Assembly: GCF_030145815.1 (NCBI RefSeq)
Contig: NZ_JAIXHL010000003.1
Location: 208,807 to 272,806 of the forward strand
Reading direction: 5' to 3'
From: Sphingomonas sp.
GTDB lineage: Bacteria > Pseudomonadota > Alphaproteobacteria > Sphingomonadales > Sphingomonadaceae
DNA length: 64,000 nucleotides
Shown: positions 1 through 13,852 of the stretch, in pieces
Layout of the letters: every line of letters starts with the position of its first letter
Position numbering within the stretch: the first letter of the stretch is position 1
Position numbers and translations under genes: made by a program
Notes under the pieces: model-generated
Database searches by the model: none
The model's input: the letters and a program-made list of their open reading frames with translations, nothing else
What the model was told of the DNA's origin: nothing

Positions 1-134
1 TTTGGTTTATCTCTCAACTGAATCGGAATTTGCCCCAGATAGTCGCGACAGGCGGTTGACGCGAGGGGGGTAGCGGTCTAGCGGGCAGCGCTTAGCGACA
101 TCGCCGGAAAAACTGACAGGAGCGACCTTCTCTG
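1..134. other. 5' region before carA
   Basis: No coding region that I can support lies here. The stretch holds the leader of carA, including a purine-rich ACAGGAG-like segment about 15 bases before the carA ATG. I see no convincing -35/-10 pair. Confidence 0.4.
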
Positions 135-1295
135 ATGGCCGAAGCCACGCCTATTATCGTGCCTGAAGGAGCTACAGGCGTTCTGGTTCTCGCGAGCGGC
201 GAGGTCATCTGGGGCCGTGGATTCGGGGCCGAGGGCGCGGCGGCGGGGGAAGTCTGCTTCCACACCGCGATGACCGGATATCAGGAGATCATGACCGACC
301 CGTCGTTCGCGGGCCAGATGATCTGCTTTACCTTCCCGCATATCGGCAATGTCGGCGCGAACCCCGATGACGTGGAGGCGGACAATCCGCACGCGCTGGG
401 CATGATCGTGCGCGAGGATGTAACCGAGCCGAGCAATTTCCGCAGCGTCGAGCATCTCGACACGTGGATGAAGAAGCACAACCGCATCGGCCTGTCGGGG
501 ATCGACACCCGCGCGCTGACGCGGCGCATTCGCGGCAAGGGCGCGCCCAATGGGGTGATCGCGCATTCGGCTTCGGGTGAGTTCGATATTCCGGCGCTGG
601 TTGAACAGGCGAAGGCCTGGCCGGGGCTGGAGGGCATGGATCTGGCCATCACCGTCACCACCGAAACGCATTTCGGGTGGGAAGGCGGCGTTTGGCGGCT
701 GGGCTTTGGGTATGAGGTCGATGGCGATGGCGCGCGGCCGCATGTCGTGGCGATCGATTATGGATCGAAGCACAATATCTTCCGCAATCTGGTGAAGGCC
801 GGGGCGAAGGTGACGGTGCTGCCCGCAACCGCGACGGCGGAGCAGGTTCTGTCGTTCAACCCCGACGGCATCTTTCTGTCCAACGGACCGGGCGATCCCG
901 CCGCGACGGGCGAATATGCCGTGCCGGTGATCCGCGAATTGCTGGCGACGAAGAAGCCGCTGTTCGGTATCTGCCTGGGCCATCAGCTGCTGGCGCTGGC
1001 GGTGGGCGCGCAGACGACCAAGATGTTCCAGGGGCATCGCGGCGCGAACCACCCGGTCAAGCGGCTGAGCGACGGCGCGGTCGAGATCACGTCGATGAAC
1101 CACGGCTTTGCGGTCGAAAGCGCGACGCTGCCCGCAGGCGTGGTCGAGACGCATGTGTCGCTGTTCGACGGCAGCAATTGCGGGATCGAGATCGACGGCG
1201 GACGGGCGTTTTCGGTGCAGTACCACCCCGAGGCGTCGCCGGGGCCGCAGGATAGTTTCTATCTATTTGAGCGGTTTGTGGGGATGTTGCGGTGA
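135..1295 (+). CDS. carA: Carbamoyl-phosphate synthase small (glutaminase) subunit
   Basis: CarA hydrolyses glutamine and channels ammonia to CarB for carbamoyl phosphate, the precursor of arginine and pyrimidines. The 386-residue length is normal. The N-terminal CarA domain is followed by a class I glutamine amidotransferase domain with the nucleophile Cys280 in FGICLGHQL and the His364/Glu366 dyad in YHPEAS. The ATG at 135 is the natural start. The stop codon overlaps the GTG start of the next gene by four bases (GTGA), so translation is probably coupled. carB follows only after that extra gene, which is unusual for a carAB pair. Confidence 0.97.
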   Translation: MAEATPIIVPEGATGVLVLASGEVIWGRGFGAEGAAAGEVCFHTAMTGYQEIMTDPSFAGQMICFTFPHIGNVGANPDDVEADNPHALGMIVREDVTEPSNFRSVEHLDTWMKKHNRIGLSGIDTRALTRRIRGKGAPNGVIAHSASGEFDIPALVEQAKAWPGLEGMDLAITVTTETHFGWEGGVWRLGFGYEVDGDGARPHVVAIDYGSKHNIFRNLVKAGAKVTVLPATATAEQVLSFNPDGIFLSNGPGDPAATGEYAVPVIRELLATKKPLFGICLGHQLLALAVGAQTTKMFQGHRGANHPVKRLSDGAVEITSMNHGFAVESATLPAGVVETHVSLFDGSNCGIEIDGGRAFSVQYHPEASPGPQDSFYLFERFVGMLR

Positions 1296-1809
1296 AGTCG
1301 GGGCTTCAGCAGGGGCACGCAGATGGCCTTTGCGGCATCTATGCAATCCTGAACTTCCTATGCGATTGCGCCGAATGGAAGAGTGAGAAGCCAGACGACG
1401 CCCTGCGGTATGTGCTGGACGCCGTTCACAGCTTTGGCTGGCTCACCCCTTATACTCTGACTGCTGGTTTTGAAGCTTACCAGCTGCGGGCAATCCTGGA
1501 TCGGCTTTTCGACAACTATCGGATGGGCTTTCGGGCGGTGCCTTTGCAGGATGTTGTTCGTGGGCATCCGAAGCTGGCAGCTTATGAGTTGCTCAAGGCT
1601 CTACTCGACAAAGACTGCGCAGTGATTTGTGGACATGATTCCGCGCACTGGCTTCTGCTCAAAACGACAAAGGCGGGTCATGCGGTCTGGGACTCATCAA
1701 ATCCCGAAAAGCCTTCAAAAAAATTTGATGGGCGTCTGGCGGCATTCTCTCTGGAGAGTGGCGTCGTGATGGTTCCCACGTCAGCTCCTGTTGCAGAGAT
1801 TACACTCTA

Positions 1810-1810
<1 letters not shown>
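1292..1810 (+). CDS. Papain-fold (C39-like) protein between carA and carB
   Basis: I do not recognise a named family. The 172-residue protein has the layout of a papain-like cysteine peptidase: Gln7 six residues before Cys14 ([10 protein letters not shown]), His119 in [11 protein letters not shown] and Asp134/Asn137 in VWDSSN, which fit oxyanion Gln, nucleophile, base and orienting residue. There is no signal peptide or membrane segment. It starts with GTG inside the carA stop (GTGA) and its TAA shares one base with the carB ATG, so it is translated as part of the car operon. Its bases are visibly less GC-rich than carA and carB, which suggests later insertion. It could be a peptidase, an amidase or an inactive relative. 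Confidence 0.7.
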
Positions 1811-5142
<3,332 letters not shown>

Positions 5143-5225
5143 TCCCCCACAACGAAGGTTAGGGTGCGAGCGGGCCGATTGCGGCGCGCCGGGGGAAGGG
5201 GCTTTGACGAAGGACAAGTGCTGAA

Positions 5226-5702
5226 ATGGCGACGGTCGAGAAGATGCCGATGCTGGCGGAAGGCTATGAGAAGCTCAACGAGCAGCTCAAGGCGCTGAAA
5301 GCCGAGCGTCCGCTGATCGTGGACGCCATCGAGGAAGCGCGCGCGCACGGCGACCTGTCGGAAAACGCCGAATATCATGCGGCGAAAGAGCGGCAGGGTC
5401 AGGTCGAGGCGACGATCGCCGATATCGAGGACAAGCTGTCGCGTGCACAGATCATCGATCCGCGTGACCTGTCGGGCGACCGCATCGTGTTCGGCGCGAC
5501 GGTGACTTTGCTCGACGAGGACGACAAGACGGTGAAATACCAGATCGTCGGCCAGGCCGAAGCGGACGCGAAGACCGGGCGGATCAGCTACAACTCGCCG
5601 CTGGGCCGTGCGCTGATCGGCAAGAGCCTGGGCGATGAGGTCGAGGTGACCGTGCCAGCGGGGGACCGCTGGTATGAGGTCAGCAAGATCGAGTTTATCT
5701 GA
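5226..5702 (+). CDS. greA: Transcription elongation factor GreA
   Basis: GreA rescues backtracked RNA polymerase by stimulating cleavage of the nascent transcript through the secondary channel. The 158-residue length is standard. The N-terminal coiled coil ends in the acidic tip [16 protein letters not shown], whose Asp and Glu are the functional residues, and the C-terminal FKBP-like domain contains the [13 protein letters not shown] signature. It lies 83 bases after carB. A sphingomonad-type inverted repeat follows and probably ends the transcript. Confidence 0.97.
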   Translation: MATVEKMPMLAEGYEKLNEQLKALKAERPLIVDAIEEARAHGDLSENAEYHAAKERQGQVEATIADIEDKLSRAQIIDPRDLSGDRIVFGATVTLLDEDDKTVKYQIVGQAEADAKTGRISYNSPLGRALIGKSLGDEVEVTVPAGDRWYEVSKIEFI

Positions 5703-5709
5703 CTGAATT

Positions 5710-5815
5710 CCCCTCCCGCTTGCGGGAGGGGCTAGGGGAGGGCATGTCGCTCTCCCATTGCCGGGGTGCCCGCTTGGACAGGCCCTCCCCCGACCCCTCC
5801 CGCGAGCGGGAGGGG
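5710..5815. repeat. Composite inverted repeat with two GC hairpins
   Basis: Two nearly identical hairpins, CCCCTCCCGC-NN-GCGGGAGGGG at 5710-5731 and 5794-5815, lie in a larger inverted repeat: 5710-5743 pairs with 5782-5815 at about 30 of 34 positions. The element sits between the convergent ends of greA and the DUF4170 gene, where it can act as a two-way terminator. Its modular build resembles REP/MITE-type repeats common in sphingomonad intergenic regions (the family assignment is inference). Confidence 0.75.
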
Positions 5816-5825
5816 AGATTCTGGT

Positions 5826-6044
5826 TCAGCCCTCTGCTTCGGGCTCCATCAGCCGGTGGAGGTGGACCACCACATATTTCATCTCGGCATCGTCGACCGT
5901 GCGCTGCGCGGCGCCGCGCCATGCCTTTTCGGCGCTGGCATAGTCGGGGAAGATGCCGACGACGTCGAGCTTGGTCGGATCCTGGAAATCGAGCGTCATC
6001 GGGTCCTTCACGCGACCGCCGAAGACGAGGTGCAGCTTGCTCAT
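5826..6044 (-). CDS. DUF4170-like small protein
   Basis: A 72-residue soluble protein of unknown function that starts SKLHLVFGGRVKDP and ends in an acidic tail. Size and opening resemble the DUF4170 family of alphaproteobacteria, which I name from memory and cannot verify. It is convergent with greA, with the composite inverted repeat between them. No catalytic motif is evident. Confidence 0.7.
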   Translation of the reverse strand: MSKLHLVFGGRVKDPMTLDFQDPTKLDVVGIFPDYASAEKAWRGAAQRTVDDAEMKYVVVHLHRLMEPEAEG

Positions 6045-6142
6045 AAATGCTCCCGGGGAATGAGATACCGGGACGCCTTAGCGCTGATGTTGCGCTGCAC
6101 TCAATACCGTGCCGCACCGTAACGGCGCGGCACGGCGAGATA

Positions 6143-6472
6143 TCATGCGTCGGTCTTGCTTGCAGCAGCTTCCTTGGCGGCGGTGAAGGCCGATCCGATG
6201 ATCTTCCCGATCTGTTCCTTGGCGGCGTCGCGCTGGGGCAGGATCGCATCGATCTCGGCCTTGCCGGCTTCGCGCGCGGCGGCGGCGGCGGCCGTGGCGC
6301 CCTCCGCGAGGCGCTTGCCGACGGGGGCCAGCAGGTCCTTTTCCTGTTGCGGACGCGGGATCAGCGCGCCGATCACAGCACCCAGCGCGACCCCGCCGGC
6401 GACGAGCGCGATCGGGTTTTTCGTGAGTGCTTCGACAGTGCTGGGCTTTTGCGCCTGGCGGGGAGTGGTCAT
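6143..6472 (-). CDS. Small membrane-anchored hypothetical protein, end of yqj-like operon
   Basis: The 109-residue protein has a short N-terminal part, one hydrophobic glycine-rich segment (ALVAGGVALGAVIGALIP, about residues 22-39) and an Ala/Glu/Lys-rich helical tail. I do not recognise a named family. The ATG overlaps the stop of the DUF3618-like gene by four bases (ATGA), so it is translationally coupled as the last of four genes. Its GxxxG-like hydrophobic segment resembles the membrane anchors of YqjD/ElaB proteins, which suggests a membrane-surface or envelope-stress role (inference). Confidence 0.75.
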   Translation of the reverse strand: MTTPRQAQKPSTVEALTKNPIALVAGGVALGAVIGALIPRPQQEKDLLAPVGKRLAEGATAAAAAAREAGKAEIDAILPQRDAAKEQIGKIIGSAFTAAKEAAASKTDA

Positions 6473-6828
6473 GTCGATGATCCTTTCTTCGGACGGGTCT
6501 TGGTCTGCGATTTGGAGGCGGTGCTGCGCTTGTTCAAACTCGCCTTGGCCGCAGCGGTTGCACCGCCGACCAGCAAGCGTGTGAGCGGGCGGCGCGCGAG
6601 GAAGAGCAGGGCAACTCCGGCGACGGTGGCCACCGTGCGCGGATTGGCGCGAACCGTGGCGACGGTGTCGCGCGCGACGCCGATCGCGACATTCTCGACC
6701 GCATCCTGCGCCAGCGCCATCGGATTGAGCTTGTCCTGCATCCGCCCGAGCGTGCCAAACAGGCGGGCGCGCGCATTGCGGCTGCGGGCTTCGGCTTCGG
6801 TGAGATCGGTGGGGAGCGCTTCGCTCAT
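6469..6828 (-). CDS. DUF3618-like membrane protein
   Basis: A 119-residue protein with a charged N-terminal helix containing [21 protein letters not shown], typical of DUF3618 proteins; a single hydrophobic stretch ([25 protein letters not shown], broken by arginines); and a Lys/Thr/Ser-rich C-terminus. It overlaps the genes on both sides by four bases, so the set is a tightly coupled operon. Function is unknown; relatives occur beside YqjD/YqjE-like genes. Confidence 0.75.
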   Translation of the reverse strand: MSEALPTDLTEAEARSRNARARLFGTLGRMQDKLNPMALAQDAVENVAIGVARDTVATVRANPRTVATVAGVALLFLARRPLTRLLVGGATAAAKASLNKRSTASKSQTKTRPKKGSST

Positions 6829-7166
6829 GGCACGTTCCGGGGGCGGACGGCACGACGATAGCGGGCGAGTGCGGCGCGACCCGCCAAGGCTGCGGCACCG
6901 AGCGCGGTGACCACCACGATCAGCGTGGCCAAGGCAGGGCCGACATGCGGGGACAGGATCAGTACCAACCCGACGATCAGTGCAATTGCCGCCGAGTTCG
7001 CGAGCAGGAATACCAGCGCGCCCAGGACGAGCGCAGCACGTGCGTCGCTCAGCCGAGCGAGCGCCAGCGCCTTCCAATAGGCAATCTCGGCATCGGCAAA
7101 GGCGCGCGCATCGGCGACTGCCTGAGCCGCCAATGCGCCGATGCTGTCATCTTCCCGTTCGTCCAC
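6825..7166 (-). CDS. YqjE/holin-superfamily membrane protein
   Basis: The 113-residue protein has an acidic start (MDEREDDS), an amphipathic helix (about residues 12-45) and two membrane segments ([23 protein letters not shown] and [19 protein letters not shown]) separated by a short turn, then a basic tail. This matches the phage-holin-III-like/YqjE family, which in proteobacteria is a cellular membrane protein and not a lysis gene. No lysis cassette is nearby, and its partners are YqjD-like and DUF3618-like proteins. Confidence 0.75.
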   Translation of the reverse strand: MDEREDDSIGALAAQAVADARAFADAEIAYWKALALARLSDARAALVLGALVFLLANSAAIALIVGLVLILSPHVGPALATLIVVVTALGAAALAGRAALARYRRAVRPRNVP

Positions 7167-7184
7167 TATGCCCCCCAGGCCATG

Positions 7185-7706
7185 TTACGCCTTGGTGCTG
7201 TCGTTGAGGTCACCCTTGTCGGCCAGGTCGCCAGCCGCATCGAGCCCCGACTTGAGCAGGCGCGCGAGGACGAAGCCGACACCGGCCGCGATGCCGACAG
7301 CGACCGCCGGGCTTTTTTTCACGAACTCGCGCGCGTCGTCGAGCAGGTCATCGACCTGTTTGCCCCGCAGCGATTCGGCAAGGCCGGAAATCTGGTCCGC
7401 GGCGGAGCGGGCGTATTGGCCATATTGCTCGCCAAGCTTTTCATCCACGGTTCCGGCGGCGTCGCGCATCATGTTCGAAAATTCGTCGAGAGCGCCGGTG
7501 GCCTTTTCCTTGCCCGTGTCGGCGAAGGAGCGGGCCTTGTCGCCGGCCTGACCGGCGAGCTTACCCGCCTCATCCCGGACGAACGCGCCAGCGCCGCGCT
7601 TGCCTTCTTCACCCGCAGTGCCGGTATTCTTGCTGGGCGGTGTCGCGACCAGTGCGTCGGTCGCGGGGTCCATGCTCTGGTCCTTGGGGAATGTTTCGTC
7701 AGCCAT
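7185..7706 (-). CDS. YqjD/ElaB (DUF883)-like membrane-anchored protein
   Basis: First gene of the four-gene minus-strand set. The 173-residue protein has a disordered N-terminus, a long Ala/Lys/Asp/Glu-rich amphipathic region with DUF883-type repeats (DKARSFADTGKEKATGALDE) and a C-terminal membrane helix (SPAVAVGIAAGVGFVLARLL, about residues 132-151). Escherichia coli YqjD and ElaB are tail-anchored and bind ribosomes in stationary phase; I infer a similar envelope or stress role. The ATG at 7706 is chosen because the open frame upstream of it runs into the leader of eno, which is divergent. Confidence 0.75.
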   Translation of the reverse strand: MADETFPKDQSMDPATDALVATPPSKNTGTAGEEGKRGAGAFVRDEAGKLAGQAGDKARSFADTGKEKATGALDEFSNMMRDAAGTVDEKLGEQYGQYARSAADQISGLAESLRGKQVDDLLDDAREFVKKSPAVAVGIAAGVGFVLARLLKSGLDAAGDLADKGDLNDSTKA

Positions 7707-7848
7707 CGCTCGAATCCCTTCTAATGGTTCGTCCAGACAACCATGGCGCGGCGCGAGGGTTCCGCGCCATCCGTGATTTGCCCAGCGGCGACGAACGGGA
7801 TAGAGGCCCGCGCGACACCGGCGCCGCCGGACTCTGGACCCAAGGTAG

Positions 7849-9138
<1,290 letters not shown>

Positions 9139-9169
9139 TCGCCGAATCGGTTTAGGCGAGATTAACCAG

Positions 9170-9481
9170 ATGAGCCGGTCCACTCCGTTCAATACGATCC
9201 TGCGTCGCGCCGGCCTGCCGGCTGTGGCGATCATTCTGATGGGCTTTTTTGCCTATTCGGCAGTGCTGGGTCCGAACGGAGTGCTGGTTTACGGCGACTA
9301 TAAGCGCCAGCTGGAGGTCAAAAAGGCCGAGCTGGCCAAGCTGGAGGCGCAGCGGGCACAGCTGCGTAACCGGGTGGCGCTGCTCAAGCAGAGCGGCGCC
9401 GATCCCGACATGGTCGATGAGCTGACCCGCAAGAAACTCAACGTCGTTCACCCCGACGAGGTCATCGTCACCCTCGACTGA
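9170..9481 (+). CDS. ftsB: Septum formation initiator FtsB/DivIC family
   Basis: A 103-residue bitopic protein with a short cytoplasmic N-terminus, one membrane helix (AGLPAVAIILMGFFAYSAVLG, about residues 14-34) and a periplasmic coiled coil (YKRQLEVKKAELAKLEAQRAQLRNRV). This is the architecture of FtsB, which joins FtsL and FtsQ in the divisome. The ATG at 9170 is preferred over an upstream in-frame start that would overlap eno. A hairpin directly after the gene probably ends the eno-ftsB transcript. Confidence 0.88.
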   Translation: MSRSTPFNTILRRAGLPAVAIILMGFFAYSAVLGPNGVLVYGDYKRQLEVKKAELAKLEAQRAQLRNRVALLKQSGADPDMVDELTRKKLNVVHPDEVIVTLD

Positions 9482-9505
9482 TCCCGCGATTTGGCGTGAT
9501 TTGAT

Positions 9506-9542
9506 CCCCCGGGGCGGCTATCGCGGTGCCCGGGGGGCTTTA
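9506..9542 (+). terminator. Rho-independent-like terminator after ftsB
   Basis: A perfect eight-base stem (CCCCCGGG at 9506-9513 and CCCGGGGG at 9529-9536) with a 15-base loop is followed by GCTTTAT. The T run is short, so strength is uncertain. The next start codon lies only six bases downstream of the stem, so the hairpin could also affect initiation of the acyltransferase. Confidence 0.65.
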
Positions 9543-10606
9543 TGAGAGCAGCGGTTCAACCGGGCGATCGGCTCGACTGGCTCGACTATGCGCGCTTCGC
9601 GTCCGCGCTGGTCGTGATGCTCTATCACTATCTGGTCGTGGGAACTGACCCGCGGATCGCGCCTGATGTTTCTGGGTTTGGGCTGGCTGCGGAAATCGCC
9701 AGCTATGGCCCGATCGCCGTATTCGCGTTCATGCTGATCAGCGGCATGGTGATCACCCAGGTGGCGCAGCAACAGGATGCAGCAACCTTTGCGGTGCATC
9801 GAATCGTGCGCGTCTATCCGCTTTATCTGTTCGCAATGATCCTGACTGCAAGCATCGGTTTGTTCGGACCGGAGCGGTTCCATACGACGTGGCGCGAGTT
9901 GCTGGCCAACCTGTTCATCAACGCGCCCCTGTTCGGGGAGCGCTATGTCATTGGCATCACCTGGACGCTGGTGCTGGAGGTGGCATTCTACATCGCGGTG
10001 TTCGGCGCGATTGTTTCGGGAATGATGCACCGGGTGCAGTATCTCGTCGCGGGATGGGTGATGCTGCTGTTCGCCGGACTCTTCCTGCCGTGGCGGTTGC
10101 CGCTGCTGAGTTGGGAATACGCCTTCATCGCTTCGGGCGCGGTGCTGGCACTGTGGTATCAGCGGCGGAACGCGCGGTTAAATCTGGCGCTGCTCGCCCT
10201 CTCGCTGGTTCCGGGGCTGGGATATGTTGTCCATACGGCGCGGGCGAGCGGATTTGACCCCTATATCGGAGTGGCGATCACACTGGGGATCGTCGGACTT
10301 TTTCTAGGGATGCGAGGCCGCAATCCGCGACTGCCCCATGCGCGGCGGATCGGGCTGATGACCTATTCGCTTTACCTGCTCCATTTTCGCATCGGGCTGA
10401 CCTTTTTCTTCTGGTGGATGACCGAGGTGAACAAATGGTGGGTGGTGATCGGCACCTGCATCTTCATGGTCGCGCTGAGCTTTCTGGTGGATGATGTGAT
10501 CGAGTTCCGCCTGCGCGGCCTGTGGAAGCAATGGGTGACGCGCATTGTCGTGGAGCCGATTGCCGCGCTCTACCGGCGCTTGCGGCCAGTGCCAGCCGAA
10601 CCGTAG
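9542..10606 (+). CDS. Acyltransferase 3 family membrane protein
   Basis: The 354-residue polytopic protein has about ten hydrophobic helices and the acyltransferase-3 opening RLDWLDYARFASALVVMLYHY, where Arg and the late His of the first helix are the family's conserved residues. Such enzymes (OafA/NodX type) O-acylate sugars of exopolysaccharide, LPS or membrane glycolipids using cytoplasmic acyl-CoA. The substrate cannot be told from sequence. It stands alone between ftsB and pdhA. Confidence 0.85.
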   Translation: MRAAVQPGDRLDWLDYARFASALVVMLYHYLVVGTDPRIAPDVSGFGLAAEIASYGPIAVFAFMLISGMVITQVAQQQDAATFAVHRIVRVYPLYLFAMILTASIGLFGPERFHTTWRELLANLFINAPLFGERYVIGITWTLVLEVAFYIAVFGAIVSGMMHRVQYLVAGWVMLLFAGLFLPWRLPLLSWEYAFIASGAVLALWYQRRNARLNLALLALSLVPGLGYVVHTARASGFDPYIGVAITLGIVGLFLGMRGRNPRLPHARRIGLMTYSLYLLHFRIGLTFFFWWMTEVNKWWVVIGTCIFMVALSFLVDDVIEFRLRGLWKQWVTRIVVEPIAALYRRLRPVPAEP

Positions 10607-10704
10607 CGTTAGATGCGTTCGATACTGCCGGCGCTTGCCATTGCGCCCGGTGCAATATCCGGCCTATAGGGCCGCTTCCATCTTTCCCCAGGATGAGGAT
10701 CATC

Positions 10705-11754
10705 GTGGCAAAATCCCCGGCCAAAGGCCGCATTATCGAACCAGCTCCGACCAACCGCGAGCGCCCAAACGAACCAAAACGGTACGAGGCCTCGAAGGAG
10801 GAGCTGCTCGAATTCTACCGCCAGATGCTGCTCATCCGCCGTTTCGAGGAAAAGGCGGGCCAGCTCTACGGCCTCGGCTTCATCGGCGGCTTCTGTCACC
10901 TGTATATCGGGCAGGAAGCGGTCGCAGTCGGCCTGCAGTCGGCACTGGATGGCGAGAAGGATTCGGTGATTACCGGCTATCGCGACCATGGCCACATGCT
11001 CGCATACGGCATCGATCCCAAGGAGATCATGGCTGAGCTGACCGGTCGCGCCGCGGGCATCAGCCGCGGCAAGGGCGGGTCGATGCACATGTTCTCGACC
11101 GAGAAGAAGTTCTACGGCGGCCACGGCATCGTCGGCGCGCAGGTCTCGCTCGGCGCCGGCCTTGCCTTTGCGCACAAGTATCGCGGTGACGGTGGCGTCG
11201 CCATGGCCTATTTCGGCGACGGTGCCGCGAACCAGGGTCAGGTCTATGAGACCTTCAACATGGCCGAGCTGTGGAAGCTTCCGATCATCTTCGTGATCGA
11301 GAACAATCAGTACGCCATGGGCACCAGCGTCAATCGCGCTTCGTCCGAGGACCAGCTGTACAAGCGTGGCGAGAGCTTCCGCATTCCGGGCATCCAGGTC
11401 GACGGCATGGACGTGCTGGCGTGCCGTGGTGCAGCCGAGGAAGCGCTGGCGTGGGTCCGTGCGGGCAAGGGGCCGATCATCCTGGAGATGAAGACCTATC
11501 GCTATCGCGGCCATTCGATGTCCGACCCGGCCAAATATCGCTCGCGCGACGAGGTTCAGTCGGTGCGCGAGAAGAGCGACCCGATCGAAGGCGTGAAGAA
11601 GGAACTCGAAGCGATCGGCGTCAAGGAAGACGAGCTGAAGGCGATCGAGGCCGAGATCCGCAAGGCGGTGAACGAGTCGGCCGACTTTGCCGAGCAGGCA
11701 CCCGAGCCGGATCCCGCCGAGCTGTATACCGACGTACTGGTGGAGACGTACTGA
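10705..11754 (+). CDS. pdhA: Pyruvate dehydrogenase E1 component, alpha subunit
   Basis: PdhA with PdhB forms the heterotetrameric E1 that decarboxylates pyruvate with thiamine diphosphate and acetylates lipoyl groups. The ThDP motif runs from [12 protein letters not shown] to IFVIENNQ, and the [15 protein letters not shown] phosphorylation-loop region is present. I favour the GTG at 10705 (349 residues, VAKSPAKG) because a GAGGA Shine-Dalgarno lies five bases upstream; an in-frame ATG at 10693 would give 353 residues. pdhB starts one base after the stop codon. Confidence 0.95.
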   Translation: MAKSPAKGRIIEPAPTNRERPNEPKRYEASKEELLEFYRQMLLIRRFEEKAGQLYGLGFIGGFCHLYIGQEAVAVGLQSALDGEKDSVITGYRDHGHMLAYGIDPKEIMAELTGRAAGISRGKGGSMHMFSTEKKFYGGHGIVGAQVSLGAGLAFAHKYRGDGGVAMAYFGDGAANQGQVYETFNMAELWKLPIIFVIENNQYAMGTSVNRASSEDQLYKRGESFRIPGIQVDGMDVLACRGAAEEALAWVRAGKGPIILEMKTYRYRGHSMSDPAKYRSRDEVQSVREKSDPIEGVKKELEAIGVKEDELKAIEAEIRKAVNESADFAEQAPEPDPAELYTDVLVETY

Positions 11755-11755
11755 C

Positions 11756-13138
11756 ATGGCGATCGAGCTGAAAATGCCCGCGCTCTCGCCCACGATGGAA
11801 GAGGGAACCCTCGCCAAGTGGCTGGTGAAGGAAGGCGATACGATCAAGTCGGGCGACATCATCGCCGAGATCGAAACCGACAAGGCGACGATGGAATTCG
11901 AAGCCGTCGATGAAGGCACGCTGGCGCAGATCCTGGTGGCCGAAGGCACCGACGGCGTGAAGGTCGGCACCGTGATCGCGACGATCGCGGCCGAGGGCGA
12001 GGATGCTTCGGCTCCTGCGCCTGCCGCTGCTCCGGCACCTGCGCCGGAAGCGCCCAAGGCTTCGGAAGAGCCGAAAAAGGCTGATAGCGGCACCAAACAG
12101 CTTGCCAGCGACAAGGCGGCAAGCGTGGCCGATCCGGAGGTCCCGGCGGGCACCGAGATGGTCAAGACGACCGTCCGCGAAGCGCTGCGCGATGCGATGG
12201 CCGAGGAAATGCGCTCGGACGATCGCGTGTTCGTGATGGGCGAGGAAGTCGCGGAATATCAGGGCGCCTACAAGGTGACCCAGGGTCTGCTCGACGAGTT
12301 CGGCCCGCGCCGCGTGATTGACACGCCGATTACCGAGTACGGCTTTGCCGGCATCGGGTCGGGCGCGGCGATGGGCGGCCTCAAGCCGATCGTCGAGTTC
12401 ATGACGTTCAACTTCGCGATGCAGGCGATCGACCACATCATCAACTCGGCTGCGAAGACCAACTACATGTCCGGTGGCCAGATGCGCTGCCCGATCGTGT
12501 TCCGTGGGCCGAACGGCGCGGCGAGCCGCGTCGGCGCGCAGCACAGCCAGAACTACGGCCCGTGGTATGCCAGCGTTCCGGGCCTGATCGTGATCGCCCC
12601 GTACGATGCGGCGGACGCCAAGGGCCTGCTCAAGGCGGCGATCCGGTCGGAAGACCCGGTCGTGTTCCTCGAGAATGAGCTGATGTACGGGCGCAGCTTC
12701 GACGTTCCCAAGCTGGACGATTGGGTGCTGCCGATCGGCAAGGCGCGCATCGTCCGCGAGGGCAAGGACGTCACGCTGGTCAGCTATTCGATCGGCGTCG
12801 GCGTTGCGCTCGAAGCCGCGGAGAAGCTGGCGGGCGAGGGCATCGAGGCGGAGGTGATCGACCTGCGCACGCTGCGCCCGCTCGACACCGACACGGTGCT
12901 CAAGAGCCTGAAGAAGACCAACCGCATGGTGGTGGTCGAGGAAGGCTGGCCGGTCTGTTCGATCGCCTCGGAAATCATCGCGGTGTGCATGGAGCAGGGC
13001 TTCGACGATCTCGACGCCCCGGTGATCCGCGTGACCAACGAGGATGTGCCGCTGCCTTATGCCGCGAACCTTGAAAAGCTCGCGCTGATTACCGCCGACA
13101 AGGTGGTCGCCGGGGTGAAGAAGGTTACCTATCGCTGA
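11756..13138 (+). CDS. pdhB: Pyruvate dehydrogenase E1 beta subunit with N-terminal lipoyl domain
   Basis: The 460-residue protein is longer than plain PdhB because residues 1-80 form a lipoyl domain with the attachment lysine Lys43 in [10 protein letters not shown]. An Ala/Pro-rich linker (about 82-110) leads to the transketolase-like beta-subunit core with [15 protein letters not shown] and the C-terminal transketolase domain ([18 protein letters not shown]). The lipoyl-PdhB fusion is characteristic of alphaproteobacteria. It is cotranscribed with pdhA; the E2 and E3 genes are not in the window. Confidence 0.96.
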   Translation: MAIELKMPALSPTMEEGTLAKWLVKEGDTIKSGDIIAEIETDKATMEFEAVDEGTLAQILVAEGTDGVKVGTVIATIAAEGEDASAPAPAAAPAPAPEAPKASEEPKKADSGTKQLASDKAASVADPEVPAGTEMVKTTVREALRDAMAEEMRSDDRVFVMGEEVAEYQGAYKVTQGLLDEFGPRRVIDTPITEYGFAGIGSGAAMGGLKPIVEFMTFNFAMQAIDHIINSAAKTNYMSGGQMRCPIVFRGPNGAASRVGAQHSQNYGPWYASVPGLIVIAPYDAADAKGLLKAAIRSEDPVVFLENELMYGRSFDVPKLDDWVLPIGKARIVREGKDVTLVSYSIGVGVALEAAEKLAGEGIEAEVIDLRTLRPLDTDTVLKSLKKTNRMVVVEEGWPVCSIASEIIAVCMEQGFDDLDAPVIRVTNEDVPLPYAANLEKLALITADKVVAGVKKVTYR

Positions 13139-13145
13139 GACTTGG

Positions 13146-13172
13146 AGCCCCTCTCCTGACGGAGAGGGGCTT
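13146..13172. terminator. Terminator hairpin after pdhB
   Basis: AGCCCCTCTCC (13146-13156), loop TGAC and GGAGAGGGGCT (13161-13171) form a perfect 11-base stem. It sits between the convergent ends of pdhB and the TadE-like gene and could stop transcripts from both sides, although no long T tract follows. Confidence 0.75.
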
Positions 13173-13180
13173 AATCCCAT

Positions 13181-13852
13181 TCAGCAGGTCGACGCGGTTT
13201 CGCCGCTGACCTGGTGCACGCCATTGGTGCCGCCCACGGTATCGCGGCGATCGCGCACCATCATCGATGCTTCCTCACGGAAGCTCGTGTTGGGGGCAAG
13301 GGCCGCGCGGAACAGCGGCTGATATTCGTAATAGACTTCGACATACATGGTGACGCCATCGCTCGGTGCGGTCGCGAGGCGCCCGGTCTTGCCCATGCCA
13401 TTGAGGTTTGCGGTGCCCGCCGCGCCATAAGCAGACGCCTGCGATGTCTTGTTGCCGCGGCAGCGTTGCCAGCGGATGCGGTTCTTGCCGCTGTTGGCGG
13501 GATCTGGCTCAAGGCTCGAGATGATCACCCGACCGTTGCGGAACAGGTCCAGTTCCCCCGACTGGAGGCCGGCGCCGGTCAGCAGGTCGTTGATATCGGC
13601 TTCGCTGATCGTCTTTGCCTGAAGCTGGCTGCCCGACCCGATCCGCGCGGCGTTGTCGGCAAGGTGCAGCGCGATCTGGCTGATCCGCATCCGGCTGGTG
13701 ATGTAGCTGGTCAGCTCGGCCCCGACGAGGCTGAGCGTCAGCAGCAGCGGTAGCGACAGCGCGAATTCGAGCAGAGCAAGGCCGCCCTGGTCCCGCCCGA
13801 GCGTTCGCAGGTTGCGGCGCTGCCAGGAGAGGCGGGCGCTCACAGCAGACAC
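13181..13852 (-). CDS. TadE-like pilus-assembly/pseudopilin-type protein
   Basis: A 223-residue protein with a basic N-terminus and one hydrophobic segment carrying the TadE-type Glu (GGLALLEFALSLPLLLTLSLVG, about residues 23-44), followed by a periplasmic domain. This is the TadE/TadF architecture of Tad (Flp) pilus and adherence systems. It overlaps the gene upstream by 13 bases and is the last of three same-strand genes with this anchor. The secretion ATPase genes (tadA/B/C) are not in the window. Confidence 0.8.
   Translation of the reverse strand: MSAVSARLSWQRRNLRTLGRDQGGLALLEFALSLPLLLTLSLVGAELTSYITSRMRISQIALHLADNAARIGSGSQLQAKTISEADINDLLTGAGLQSGELDLFRNGRVIISSLEPDPANSGKNRIRWQRCRGNKTSQASAYGAAGTANLNGMGKTGRLATAPSDGVTMYVEVYYEYQPLFRAALAPNTSFREEASMMVRDRRDTVGGTNGVHQVSGETASTC

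Noticed and set aside
6825..7166. Holin of a prophage lysis cassette
   Set aside because: No endolysin, tail or capsid genes nearby; neighbours are YqjD-like and DUF3618-like proteins.
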